A stretch of 44,204 nt of DNA. Source: Prochlorococcus sp. AG-676-L21 (lineage in GTDB: Bacteria; Cyanobacteriota; Cyanobacteriia; PCC-6307; Cyanobiaceae). The stretch spans positions 1-44,204 of the forward strand of contig QCUA01000009.1 of the NCBI GenBank assembly GCA_003210915.1, read 5' to 3'. The translations under genes and the position numbers were made by a program. Positions within the stretch are counted from its first letter, which is position 1; the number at the start of each line of letters is the position of its first letter. This document shows, in pieces, positions 28,112 to 36,610 of the stretch. A model generated the notes under the pieces. That model saw only the letters and a list, made by a program, of their open reading frames with translations, was not told the origin of the DNA and made no database searches.

Positions 28112-28836
28112 TTGAACAATCATATGGTGGATACAAACTTTACATATATAGAGATAAACTTGAACTCTCATCTAATGTCTCTAATTTTATAGAAAATCAA
28201 ATTGTTCAAAAGTTAAAAATTAAAGACAGATTTCAATTTTGTGTGAGTGGTGGTTCAACTCCTAAATCTGTATATCAATTACTTTCAGAAAGAGATATTG
28301 AATGGGAGAAAGTTGATATTTTTTTAGGTGATGAGAGGTGTGTTGATCCAAAATCTGAATTAAGTAACTCTCTGATGTTAAAAAATTCCTTGCTAACTAA
28401 ATATGGTTCTAAAGCCTTCTTTTATGAGATTTTTAGTGATAAAAAAGTTGACGATAATATCTCTAAAAATTTATTAATTTCTAAATTAAATGAAAAATGT
28501 AATGGTAAAACTCCATCTTTTGATTTAACTTTATTAGGCCTTGGAGATGATGGTCATACCGCTTCATTATTTCCATATCAGAAAGATAATAATGCTGATG
28601 ATTTAGTGATTTTTAATGAGGGTAAGGGGCTTAAAAGAATTTCTCTAACACCTAAAGTACTCTCTGCTTCTTCAAATATAATATTTTTAGTTAGTGGTGC
28701 TTCTAAACAATTAGCACTCCAGAGGTTATTGGATAAAGATGAATCTCAAGAAAGGACTCCTTCTAAACTAATTAAATCAAGTAACCAGATATCAATATTT
28801 TGCGATGAAGAATCTTCAAAAGAATTATCAATTTAG
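28108..28836 (+). CDS. pgl: 6-phosphogluconolactonase
   Basis: Pgl hydrolyses 6-phosphogluconolactone, the step before Gnd in the oxidative pentose phosphate pathway. The 242-residue product has the SugarP_isomerase/Pgl motifs: CVSGGSTPKSVYQLL, the block VDIFLGDERCVDP and the substrate loop LGLGDDGHTASLFP. ATG 28108 forms a four-base ATGA overlap with gnd; ATG 28099 is also in frame and would add three residues. Coupling with gnd makes functional sense. Confidence 0.93.
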   Translation: MIEQSYGGYKLYIYRDKLELSSNVSNFIENQIVQKLKIKDRFQFCVSGGSTPKSVYQLLSERDIEWEKVDIFLGDERCVDPKSELSNSLMLKNSLLTKYGSKAFFYEIFSDKKVDDNISKNLLISKLNEKCNGKTPSFDLTLLGLGDDGHTASLFPYQKDNNADDLVIFNEGKGLKRISLTPKVLSASSNIIFLVSGASKQLALQRLLDKDESQERTPSKLIKSSNQISIFCDEESSKELSI

Positions 28837-28866
28837 TTAAAGTCTATATTAGATCTAAACTAATTA

Positions 28867-29415
28867 ATGAGTAATAAAAAAGTTTTATTCCAGAAAAAAG
28901 AGTTTGAAGGATGGAAAACCTTAAACGATACTGTTATGGGTGGGTCAAGTTCAGCTTATTGCGAAAATACAAATTATGGGTTGCTATTAAAGGGAAATAT
29001 CATAGAGAAAGCTGGTGGCTTTGTTAGTTGTAGATCATCGATATATAAACCTTCATTAGATATTAAGGAGTATCAATCTTTTGAATTAAAAATAGATGGT
29101 CAAGGAAGAACCTTTAAATTTGCAGTCGCATGCGAAGATGACATCCTTGGCCTGACAGAATTTATTCCTGGTGGTCTCAGATGGATAAAATCTTTTCCTA
29201 CTAAAAAATTTGGAACAACTAAGATAGAAATTCCTTTTAATTCTCTTAATCCATCAGTAAGAGCTAATAAGGTTCGTTTCCCTTTCAAATTCAAACCATC
29301 AAAAATTAAGAGATTACAACTGCTGCATTCAAAATTTGGAGATGATGGTCTACTTAATGATGGATTCAAATCGGGTCCAATAAAAATCTTAATAAAATCA
29401 ATCAGTGTTCTTTGA
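28867..29415 (+). CDS. CIA30 (NDUFAF1-like) domain protein
   Basis: A 182-residue single-domain protein of the complex I intermediate-associated protein 30 family. The signature W(x3)NDTVMGGSS is at residues 16-28, and the galactose-binding-like beta-sandwich continues with GGFVSCRS, the FELKIDGQGRTF strand and a closing GPIKILIKSI strand. In mitochondria this domain helps complex I assembly; in cyanobacteria and chloroplasts related domains occur alone or with NAD(P)-binding folds, and the function is not established. It follows pgl by 30 bases and overlaps the next gene by 11. Confidence 0.87.
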   Translation: MSNKKVLFQKKEFEGWKTLNDTVMGGSSSAYCENTNYGLLLKGNIIEKAGGFVSCRSSIYKPSLDIKEYQSFELKIDGQGRTFKFAVACEDDILGLTEFIPGGLRWIKSFPTKKFGTTKIEIPFNSLNPSVRANKVRFPFKFKPSKIKRLQLLHSKFGDDGLLNDGFKSGPIKILIKSISVL

Positions 29416-29791
29416 AGATTTTGATGATAAATTTAATACTTTAATTGCTAAGTCTGCAGATTTAACAAATAAACCTTTTCTGCACTCAGTCGTAAAGATT
29501 AATGGGGAATATGAAAGAGATAGTGTGGATATTGATTTAACTGTAAATATTTTATGTAGAGATAATGGAGGGAAAAGATTGGATATTTATGATCTTGAGT
29601 TGGAACTTTTTAAATCAAATAGTGAATTAGTTTTAGTTATTTCAAAGCTGAACTATCCTGATGAACCTATTTTATGGAGTGGTGTAAAAACAATATGGAT
29701 GAATAGTAGTGATGGCAAAAAATGCTCTCCACCAAAATACAGTTCAAGATTGGAGAACCTTGCTACGAGGATAAAAAATTTTATTACTTAG
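29405..29791 (+). CDS. Unknown 128-aa protein overlapping the CIA30 gene
   Basis: I do not recognise this protein. It starts at GTG 29405 inside the 3' end of the CIA30 gene (11-base overlap), so it is probably translationally coupled to it. The sequence is acidic and shows alternating hydrophobic strands (SVDIDLTVNILCRD, LDIYDLELELF, ELVLVISKLNYP), suggesting a small beta-rich cytoplasmic domain, and ends with a short basic helix. No cysteine pairs, membrane segments or catalytic motifs are visible. It converges on ilvD with 17 bases between stops and no evident terminator. Confidence 0.8.
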   Translation: MFFEDFDDKFNTLIAKSADLTNKPFLHSVVKINGEYERDSVDIDLTVNILCRDNGGKRLDIYDLELELFKSNSELVLVISKLNYPDEPILWSGVKTIWMNSSDGKKCSPPKYSSRLENLATRIKNFIT

Positions 29792-29808
29792 AACTGTTTA
29801 TTAGGAGA

Positions 29809-31488
29809 TTATTCTTCCAAATCTGTAACGGCTCCTAGGCTTGAGGTGCTAACAATTCTTGAATATTTAGAAAGAACGCCTTTTTTATATTTTTTACTAG
29901 GCTTTTCCCAGTTAATTCTTCTCATTTCTAATTCCTCATCAGATAGTTCAACTTCGATTAATTGGTTTGTCGCATCAACAGTTATTAAATCGCCTTCTTT
30001 TATTAACGCTATATTTCCTCCAACTGCTGCCTCTGGTGCAATATGACCAACAACTAGGCCATAGGTGCCTCCACTAAATCTACCATCAGTTATTAGAGCT
30101 ACTTTTTCTCCCAGGCCTTGCCCAACAATTGCGGATGTTGGTGCCAACATTTCTCTCATCCCTGGTCCGCCCACAGGACCTTCATTTCTTATGACAACAA
30201 CATTACCAGCTTTAATATCATTATTCAAAATTGATTTGAGACAATCCTCCTCACTCTCAAAAATGCGAGCAGGTCCTTTTAATACAGGATTCTTTATTCC
30301 ACTAATTTTGGCTACACAACCTTCCGAGGCTAAGTTACCTTTTAGAATCGCTAAGTGACCTTTTTTATAAAGCGGATTATCAATATCTCGAATGACATCC
30401 TGATTCTCTGGAGGTTTATCTGGAATATCTTTTAAGGATTCAACTATCGTTTTACCCTCTATGTTTCTACAATTACCATGTATTAAACCTGCGTTTAGAA
30501 GTATTTTCATAACTTGTGGGATTCCACCTGCTTTATGAAGATCGACTGTTACGTATTTACCGCTAGGTTTTAAGTCGCAAATTACAGGTACTTTTTGTCT
30601 TATCCTCTCGAAATCATCAATATTGATATCTATACCTGCTGTATTTGCTATTGCTAATATATGGAGAACGGCATTAGTTGAACCTCCAATTGCCATAATG
30701 ACAGATATCGCATTCTCAAATGATTCTTTAGTCATGAGAGTTAAAGGTCTAATGTCTTTTCTAATTGCATCAACTAATATTTCAGCACTTTTTTCAGCGC
30801 TAACTTCTTTCTCATAATCTTCAGCTGCCATTGTTGAACTATAAGGAAGACTTAAACCCAAGACTTCTATAACGGCAGACATGGTATTAGCTGTAAACAT
30901 TCCTCCACAACTTCCAGCTCCTGGGATACAATTTTTTTCAACTTCAATTAATCTCTTCTCATTTATTTTCCCAGAAGTTAATTGCCCAACAGCTTCAAAT
31001 GCACTGACAACTGTAAGATCTTCACCGTTTAATTTACCAGGTTTTATTGTTCCTCCATAAATAAATATGGATGGGATATTCATTCTTGCAATTGCAATCA
31101 TTGCTCCTGGCATATTTTTATCACAACCTCCAATAGCTAAAACCCCGTCCATACTTTGCGCATTGCATGCTGTTTCGATTGAATCAGCTATAACCTCTCT
31201 TGAAACTAGGGAATATTTCATTCCCTCTGTTCCCATAGAGATTCCATCACTTACGGTGATGGTTCCGAACATCTGAGGCATTCCTCCTGCTTCTCTTATT
31301 GACTCTTCAGCTTTTAGAGCTAACTTGTTTAATCCCATATTGCATGGTGTGATAGTACTAAATCCATTAGCAACTCCAATAATTGGTTTAGTAAAATCTT
31401 CATCACTAAAACCAACAGCTCTTAACATTGATCTGTTGGGAGATCTTTGGACACCTTGAGTTATTGCAGATGATCTTAATTTATTCAT
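29809..31488 (-). CDS. ilvD: Dihydroxy-acid dehydratase
   Basis: IlvD dehydrates dihydroxy-isovalerate and dihydroxy-methylvalerate in branched-chain amino-acid synthesis. The 559-residue protein has three cysteines that fit an iron-sulfur cluster site: C49 in ITPCNMG, C122 in GGCDKNMPG and C194 in [13 protein letters not shown], the [2Fe-2S]-type arrangement known from plant and cyanobacterial enzymes. The C-terminal [19 protein letters not shown] block is intact. It is followed upstream on the same strand by a small membrane protein gene. Confidence 0.97.
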   Translation of the reverse strand: MNKLRSSAITQGVQRSPNRSMLRAVGFSDEDFTKPIIGVANGFSTITPCNMGLNKLALKAEESIREAGGMPQMFGTITVSDGISMGTEGMKYSLVSREVIADSIETACNAQSMDGVLAIGGCDKNMPGAMIAIARMNIPSIFIYGGTIKPGKLNGEDLTVVSAFEAVGQLTSGKINEKRLIEVEKNCIPGAGSCGGMFTANTMSAVIEVLGLSLPYSSTMAAEDYEKEVSAEKSAEILVDAIRKDIRPLTLMTKESFENAISVIMAIGGSTNAVLHILAIANTAGIDINIDDFERIRQKVPVICDLKPSGKYVTVDLHKAGGIPQVMKILLNAGLIHGNCRNIEGKTIVESLKDIPDKPPENQDVIRDIDNPLYKKGHLAILKGNLASEGCVAKISGIKNPVLKGPARIFESEEDCLKSILNNDIKAGNVVVIRNEGPVGGPGMREMLAPTSAIVGQGLGEKVALITDGRFSGGTYGLVVGHIAPEAAVGGNIALIKEGDLITVDATNQLIEVELSDEELEMRRINWEKPSKKYKKGVLSKYSRIVSTSSLGAVTDLEE

Positions 31489-31511
31489 ATGATTTGAGAA
31501 CCTTTTTTATT

Positions 31512-31802
31512 TTATTGTCCTAACTCCTCAAGTTGCCTCCTTACATCAGCAATTGCAGAATTAAGCTCTTCAACTTTCTGCTCTAATTTATCCCCTTCAA
31601 CGTCTTTAATGTTTTCGTTAGTGTCAATAGCCTCTGAACCATCTTGAATTCTAGATGAATACATCATTGCTTTTTGTTTCTTTTCTTCTTTTCTTTTATC
31701 TGCTTCGGAGATTAACCACCATGCCAAACCTGCCGCTCCGATAAAAGCCCCACTTATTAAAGATAAAAAATTATTTGAAGACGAATCTCTATATTCAGAC
31801 AT
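31512..31802 (-). CDS. Small single-span membrane protein, 96 aa
   Basis: An unrecognised small protein with an N-terminal polar stretch, one membrane segment (about residues 13-31, LSLISGAFIGAAGLAWWLI), a strongly basic juxtamembrane patch (KRKEEKKQK), and a C-terminal heptad-like helix (about 70-95, LEQKVEELNSAIADVRRQLEEL) likely to form a coiled coil. This is the look of a YtxH-like or membrane-scaffold protein, but I do not claim a family. It lies between ilvD and the UPRTase-like gene, all on the minus strand. Confidence 0.8.
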   Translation of the reverse strand: MSEYRDSSSNNFLSLISGAFIGAAGLAWWLISEADKRKEEKKQKAMMYSSRIQDGSEAIDTNENIKDVEGDKLEQKVEELNSAIADVRRQLEELGQ

Positions 31803-31831
31803 TGGTAATTAATTTCTATTTATATTATATC

Positions 31832-32449
31832 TTAGTTCTTATCTGAAAATATAGTACTCAAACGCAATAAAGGGTTTCCAATTCCGGGCTTCAACAAATT
31901 TGAATTTTCGTCTTCTTCATCGATACAAGATGTATATATAACTTGTTGAGGAAATATCTTTGCAATTTCATTTAGACCTTTATTGCTGCAAATGGATGAA
32001 ATTAATAAAATCCTGTTAGATTCAACCCCTAATCTTTTTAAGTTAATAAGAGTTTCAATTGGATTTGATTTCATCTTTATTTGATCTGAATAAACCATAA
32101 CACCAACATTTTCTTCGATTTTTGTTGGTAATTCTCCTAACAAAAGAGTTGAATTTGGGATCACTTCTTTTGCTCCGTACCATAAGGATAATCCTTCAGG
32201 CATTATAGCTATTACTTTTATTGGATAATCATTATTTATAAACACACCTTCTGCCTCTCCATTATCTGTTTTTATCGACTCTTTTTTATATGGAAGCCAA
32301 TCTCTTAACGCTTCATAAGTTAGCCATTTTCCTAATTGTTCATACCCAGTTGAATATAAAATATTAGGAGTATTTTTCTCTCTTAAAATTGAAAGCCAAT
32401 GTTTTATTAATGGATGAGGAGGAACAATAACCTTTAGTGACATTGCCAT
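31832..32449 (-). CDS. upp: Uracil phosphoribosyltransferase-like protein
   Basis: UPRTase salvages uracil to UMP with PRPP. The 205-residue product begins MAMSLKVIVPPHPLIKHWL, the typical UPRTase opening, and keeps the IYTSCIDEED block that corresponds to the PRPP-binding loop region. The C-terminal uracil-recognition motif, usually GLGDAGDR, is instead GIGNPLLR. I place the start at ATG 32449, preceded by AAGGA at proper spacing; an upstream in-frame ATG at 32476 would add nine odd residues. Cyanobacterial proteins like this are annotated as Upp, but the altered motif makes the activity uncertain. Confidence 0.75.
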   Translation of the reverse strand: MAMSLKVIVPPHPLIKHWLSILREKNTPNILYSTGYEQLGKWLTYEALRDWLPYKKESIKTDNGEAEGVFINNDYPIKVIAIMPEGLSLWYGAKEVIPNSTLLLGELPTKIEENVGVMVYSDQIKMKSNPIETLINLKRLGVESNRILLISSICSNKGLNEIAKIFPQQVIYTSCIDEEDENSNLLKPGIGNPLLRLSTIFSDKN

Positions 32450-32511
32450 ATATTTTCCTTTAAGATGGTGATACAAACTTTAAAACCCTAGATCTAAAAT
32501 ACATTTTTATT

Positions 32512-33024
32512 ATGATTAAATCAATTAATTTTCCTTCCCTCAAGAATGCTTTAATAACTATATTTTTTATTGGAATCCTATTTTTTAATTTTGTAAACTC
32601 TGCTTGGGCTAAACGACCTCCAGAAATAAGAAACCAGCAAGACCTTGATTTAGAGGAAGATATGCATGGTCAAGATCTTAGTGGTAATGAATTTGTAAAG
32701 TTCAATTTAAATGGATTTGATTTTAGTCAAAGTAACTTGGAGGGCGCAGTTTTTAATAATAGTAAATTGCAAAACGCAACTATGACTGGAGCTAATCTTA
32801 GTGACGCTTTAGCATATGCAACAGATTTTACAGACGCAGATCTTTCAGATGTGAATTTCACAAATGCTTTATTAATGGAAAGTAATTTTGAAGGGGCTAA
32901 GATTGATGGTGCAGATTTTACGAATGCAGTTCTTAGCCGTATACAACAAAAAGAATTATGTGAAATAGCAAATGGTACTAATAGTTCGACAGGAGAAAGT
33001 ACAGAATATAGTCTTGGTTGTTAA
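32512..33024 (+). CDS. Exported pentapeptide-repeat protein, probably thylakoid lumen
   Basis: A 170-residue protein with a signal peptide (hydrophobic stretch about 14-31, cleavage after NSAWA near residue 34), then about 80 residues of A(D/N)LXX-type pentapeptide repeats (for example GANLSDA, DADLSDV, GADFTNA) that fold as a right-handed beta-helix. The C-terminal tail LCEIANGTN...TGEST...SLGC has two cysteines placed as in lumenal pentapeptide proteins of cyanobacteria and plant TL-type proteins, which probably form a disulfide. Function is unknown. It ends nine bases before a CobW-type GTPase gene. Confidence 0.9.
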   Translation: MIKSINFPSLKNALITIFFIGILFFNFVNSAWAKRPPEIRNQQDLDLEEDMHGQDLSGNEFVKFNLNGFDFSQSNLEGAVFNNSKLQNATMTGANLSDALAYATDFTDADLSDVNFTNALLMESNFEGAKIDGADFTNAVLSRIQQKELCEIANGTNSSTGESTEYSLGC

Positions 33025-33033
33025 AAAACAAAT

Positions 33034-34089
33034 ATGAATAAAAGAATACCTGTAATTGTAATTTCTGGATTTCTTGGTTCAGGTAAGACTACTTTTTTAA
33101 GATATTTACTTAGAGAGAGCAATAAAAAATTTGGGTTAATAATTAACGAATTTGGTGATGTTGGGATTGATGGAGACTTGGTTAAAAGCTGTAATGGCTG
33201 TGATGATTCAGATGAAGGCTGTATTATTGAATTAAATAATGGTTGTTTATGTTGCACCGTTCAAGATGATTTTATTCCCTCGATAAAATCACTTTTAAAT
33301 TTTAATCCTGACATAGAAGCAATAATCATTGAGACGAGTGGACTTGCCTTACCCTTACCATTGATACAGGCACTTAATTGGCCTGAGATAAGGACATCAA
33401 TATATCTTGATCTCGTGATTGGCATAGTCAATGGAGAGTCAATGCTTAAGGGCTCTCCAATAAATGATTTAAATGAAATAACTAATCAGTACGATGAGTT
33501 AAATAAGATTGACCATAATGCATCCATTGACGAACTCTTTGAAGAACAGTTAGAGGTTTCTGATATCGTTCTAATATCTAGAGCAGATGTTCTAAATGAA
33601 AAAGAATTTAAATCTATCAAAAATATAATCAAAGAAAAGTTTAATTCATCTGTTCCCATTCTTAAGTCTCTTAATGGCAAAATTGATTTAAAGTATATAT
33701 TTGATATTGATTTAAAAAAGAATAATTATAAAAAATTTATTTCTGAAGAACATGATCATAATCATGTTGAACTTGTCTCTGATTCAGTAAAGTTAAATTA
33801 TTTTCTTGACAAAAAAGAATTTGAGAAAGAGATAGCAAACGTTTTAAGTGAAATTAATATTCTTCGAATAAAAGGACGTATATGGATTCCAAATAAATCA
33901 TTGCCTTTGCAAATACAAATAGTTGGAAAAAAAATAAATACTTGGTATGAAGAAGCACCTCTTAATTGTTGGAGGCCAATTGATAGCGGTGGACTTGAAT
34001 TAGTCATAATTTCCTTTGATAGTGAATCGATTAATAAATTTATAAAAAAAATTAAAGAGAAATTTAAGGTTTTAAACGTCCTAAAATAG
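33034..34089 (+). CDS. CobW/COG0523-family metal-chaperone GTPase
   Basis: A G3E-family P-loop GTPase, 351 residues, thought to deliver metals to enzymes. Walker A SGFLGSGKTT is at 11-20, the metal-binding CxCC motif GCLCC at 70-74 (C71, C73, C74), and the C-terminal CobW_C domain at about 255-345. An additional cysteine set CNGC...GC (C53, C56, C63) precedes the CxCC, and a HDHNH stretch lies near residue 240, both plausible extra metal ligands. Members serve cobalt (B12), zinc or other metals; the sequence does not decide between them. No Zur or cobalamin riboswitch is seen upstream. Confidence 0.92.
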   Translation: MNKRIPVIVISGFLGSGKTTFLRYLLRESNKKFGLIINEFGDVGIDGDLVKSCNGCDDSDEGCIIELNNGCLCCTVQDDFIPSIKSLLNFNPDIEAIIIETSGLALPLPLIQALNWPEIRTSIYLDLVIGIVNGESMLKGSPINDLNEITNQYDELNKIDHNASIDELFEEQLEVSDIVLISRADVLNEKEFKSIKNIIKEKFNSSVPILKSLNGKIDLKYIFDIDLKKNNYKKFISEEHDHNHVELVSDSVKLNYFLDKKEFEKEIANVLSEINILRIKGRIWIPNKSLPLQIQIVGKKINTWYEEAPLNCWRPIDSGGLELVIISFDSESINKFIKKIKEKFKVLNVLK

Positions 34090-34142
34090 GCATTTAATTT
34101 TATAGTTGTTTTTGGAAAATTTCCCTGATTTCTAAATTGAAA

Positions 34143-34310
34143 ATGGAAGATTCAAAAATTGCTTTTAAACCTAGTATCCTTACTGAAGATTCAATTCCTT
34201 GTTTTAAAGTTATTTGTTCTAAATGTGCTGGGTCAGGTAATTTTAAAACTCCTGAAAACTCAAGAAGAACTTGTTTAGAATGTTTTGGTAAGGGTTATAT
34301 AAACATTTAA
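34143..34310 (+). CDS. Mini zinc-ribbon protein with two CxxCxGxG motifs, 55 aa
   Basis: A 55-codon frame from ATG 34143 to TAA 34310. It contains CSKCAGSG (C25, C28) and CLECFGKG (C44, C47), the repeat found in the DnaJ zinc-finger domain; two copies make one zinc site. The N-terminal 20 residues are polar. It is about half the size of BSD2-type or tsp-type zinc-finger chaperones. It stands 53 bases after the CobW-like gene and 101 bases before purS on the same strand. Function is unknown; a role in thiol or metal-dependent protein folding is inference. Confidence 0.8.
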   Translation: MEDSKIAFKPSILTEDSIPCFKVICSKCAGSGNFKTPENSRRTCLECFGKGYINI

Positions 34311-34411
34311 TTAAATTTTTTTGTTTTTAATGATAAAAATATTTGTTTATTAATTAAGAGTACTTTTTTACTAAAATTTAAACTATTCTTCTATTAGAAA
34401 TAATTTTTTAA

Positions 34412-34663
34412 TTGGATCAATTTGAAGTTAAAGTTTTTATAAGGTTAAGACCTTCAGTTCTTGATCCAGCAGGAGAGGCAATAAAGTCTGCTTCCAGCAA
34501 ACTTGGAGTCGCAGGAATTAAATCTTTAAGAATAGGAAAAATGATTGAAGTTAAAATCCAAAGTAATGAAGAAGATATTAAAGAAAAAATTGAATTATTA
34601 TGTGATCGATTATTTGCTAATACAGTCATTGAAGACTATGAGTATTCAATAAATAAATTATAA
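34412..34663 (+). CDS. purS: Phosphoribosylformylglycinamidine synthase subunit PurS
   Basis: PurS is the small bridging subunit of the three-part FGAM synthase (PurL, PurQ, PurS) in purine synthesis. The 83-residue protein has the family pattern VKVFIRLRPSVLDPAGEAI (6-24), then a GVAGIKSLRIGK segment and LCDRLFANTVIEDYEY near the end. The start is TTG 34412. The stop abuts directly on the purQ ATG, as expected for the pair. The 101 bases before it show no clear element. Confidence 0.95.
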   Translation: MDQFEVKVFIRLRPSVLDPAGEAIKSASSKLGVAGIKSLRIGKMIEVKIQSNEEDIKEKIELLCDRLFANTVIEDYEYSINKL

Positions 34664-35329
34664 ATGGCTAGTTTTACTGTTGGTATTGTCGTTTTCCCTG
34701 GTTCTAATTGTGATCGTGATGTTTCCTGGGCTTTAGAAGGTTGTTTAGACATTAAAACAAAATTCTTATGGCATGAATCATCTGATTTGAATGATGTTGA
34801 TTCAATTGTTTTGCCAGGAGGATTTAGTTATGGTGACTATTTAAGATGTGGAGCAATAGCAAGATTCTCTCCATTAATAAATTCTTTACATGACTTTGTT
34901 AAAAGCGGAAGACGTGTATTAGGCATATGTAATGGTTTTCAGATTTTAACTGAATCAGGTTTTCTTCCCGGAGCACTTGTTGCTAATAAAAATCTCAATT
35001 TCATTTGTGATGATGTTGAGTTGAATGTGATCACTTCGAAAGGCGGTTGGTTTCAAAAGTTAAACGAAAAACAAAATATAAAATTACCAATAGCTCATGG
35101 AGAAGGTCGTTATCATTGCGATCAAGATACACTTAAAAAACTTACTGATAATGATTTAATTGCATTGAAATACAAAACTAATCCTAATGGTTCTACCTCT
35201 GACATAGCAGGTATAACTAATGAAAAAGGAAATGTTTTAGGATTAATGCCTCATCCTGAAAGAGCTTGTGATGAATCTATTGGCGGAATAGATGGTCTTT
35301 ATACTTTGAAGTCTTTAATTACCCAATAA
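34664..35329 (+). CDS. purQ: Phosphoribosylformylglycinamidine synthase subunit PurQ (glutaminase)
   Basis: PurQ hydrolyses glutamine and feeds ammonia to PurL. The 221-residue class I amidotransferase has the catalytic triad C89 (LGICNGFQ), H197 and E199 (PHPERA), the oxyanion block [13 protein letters not shown] at 51-63, and the N-terminal FPGSNCDRD. It begins directly at the end of purS. A strong bidirectional terminator follows, separating it from the convergent aldolase gene. PurL is not in the window. Confidence 0.97.
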   Translation: MASFTVGIVVFPGSNCDRDVSWALEGCLDIKTKFLWHESSDLNDVDSIVLPGGFSYGDYLRCGAIARFSPLINSLHDFVKSGRRVLGICNGFQILTESGFLPGALVANKNLNFICDDVELNVITSKGGWFQKLNEKQNIKLPIAHGEGRYHCDQDTLKKLTDNDLIALKYKTNPNGSTSDIAGITNEKGNVLGLMPHPERACDESIGGIDGLYTLKSLITQ

Positions 35330-35330
35330 A

Positions 35331-35362
35331 AAAAAAGACCTCGAATATTGAGGTCTTTTTTT
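35331..35362. terminator. Bidirectional intrinsic terminator between purQ and the class II aldolase gene
   Basis: GACCTC (35337-35342) pairs with GAGGTC (35350-35355) around a seven-base loop, flanked by six A on the left and seven T on the right, so A-T pairs can extend the stem and either strand gives a U-run. It lies immediately after the purQ stop and 20 bases from the end of the opposing gene. Confidence 0.9.
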
Positions 35363-35382
35363 ATTTTATCTATGCTTAAATA

Positions 35383-36456
35383 TTAAACTGCTGCTTTCAC
35401 TTTTGGATCTAAGTTTCCTTTGGCATAAAGATCAGCGTAATAATTTGTGCTGCTTTGTTTGATCTTACTTGCCTGACCTTCGCACCAGAATTGCTTATAT
35501 CTATCTAGACAAACTTGCTTCATGTATTTTCTGGCAGGTTTATTGAAATGTCTTGGGTCGAAGTTGGCTGTGTCAGCAAAAGCAGCTTCTCTAACTGCTG
35601 CTGTAAATGCAAGTCTATTATCAGTATCAATATTTACTTTCCTTACCCCGTTTCTAATTCCCTCTTGAATTTCTTCTACAGGTACACCGTATGTCTGTGG
35701 AATTTCTCCACCATATTTATTTATGATATCTAACCATTCTTGAGGAACTGAACTTGATCCATGCATTACAAGATGAGTATTTGGTAGGGCTTTATGGATC
35801 TCAGCAATTCTGCTTATAGCAAGAACCTCTCCTGTTGGCTTTCTTGTGAATTTATATGCCCCATGACTTGTTCCTATTGCTATAGCTAAAGCATCAACTT
35901 TAGTTTTCGCTACAAAGTCTGCAGCTTCTTCAGGATCAGTTAAAAGCATATCTGTTGAAAGTTCACCTTCAAATCCATGACCATCTTCAGCTTCACCTTT
36001 CCCTGTCTCTAAAGATCCTAAGCAACCTAATTCACCCTCAACACTAACCCCCACTGAATGAGCGAAATCTACTACCTTTTTTGTTACTGCGACATTATAT
36101 TCATAACTTGCGGGTGTTTTTGCATCTGCCTCTAAAGATCCGTCCATCATTACTGATGTAAAACCATTAATAGCTGCTGAATAACAAGTTGATGGCTCAT
36201 TACCATGATCTTGATGCATTACAACTGGAATATTTGGATAAGTTTCTGTTGCGGCAAGGATCAAGTGACGAAGGAAAATTTCTCCAGCATAATTTCTTGC
36301 TCCTCTTGAAGCTTGAAGAATTACAGGGCTATCAGTTTCGTAAGCAGCCTCCATAATTGCTTGAACTTGTTCAAGATTATTTACGTTAAAAGCTGGTATG
36401 CCGTAACCATTCTCGGCTGCGTGATCTAAAAGTAGTCTCAGTGGAACGAGGGCCAT
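35383..36456 (-). CDS. fbaA: Class II fructose-1,6-bisphosphate aldolase
   Basis: This zinc-dependent aldolase condenses triose phosphates to fructose 1,6-bisphosphate, and in cyanobacteria also sedoheptulose 1,7-bisphosphate, in the Calvin cycle. The 357-residue protein starts [25 protein letters not shown] and carries the zinc/catalytic HQDHG block, [12 protein letters not shown], and [15 protein letters not shown] and HGSSSVP. It is commonly called cbbA or fba in cyanobacteria. It is separated from the class I aldolase by 154 bases on the same strand; that gap shows no distinctive element. Confidence 0.97.
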   Translation of the reverse strand: MALVPLRLLLDHAAENGYGIPAFNVNNLEQVQAIMEAAYETDSPVILQASRGARNYAGEIFLRHLILAATETYPNIPVVMHQDHGNEPSTCYSAAINGFTSVMMDGSLEADAKTPASYEYNVAVTKKVVDFAHSVGVSVEGELGCLGSLETGKGEAEDGHGFEGELSTDMLLTDPEEAADFVAKTKVDALAIAIGTSHGAYKFTRKPTGEVLAISRIAEIHKALPNTHLVMHGSSSVPQEWLDIINKYGGEIPQTYGVPVEEIQEGIRNGVRKVNIDTDNRLAFTAAVREAAFADTANFDPRHFNKPARKYMKQVCLDRYKQFWCEGQASKIKQSSTNYYADLYAKGNLDPKVKAAV

Positions 36457-36610
36457 AATTAAAAATTAATTAGATGCTTAAGAAAAAATAAGCAATATGT
36501 TCCGAGAGTTTAATATATAGAGGTATCAAATGTCACGTCATTAGATATACAAATCACTAAAAATATGAAACTATTTAAATACCTAAGTGTATATTTTCTT
36601 TTTTCTTTTT

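Noticed and set aside
32450..32476. ATG 32476 as the start of the UPRTase-like gene
   Set aside because: The added residues MYHHLKGKY include the ribosome binding site of the downstream ATG, and the family begins at MSLKVIVPPHP.
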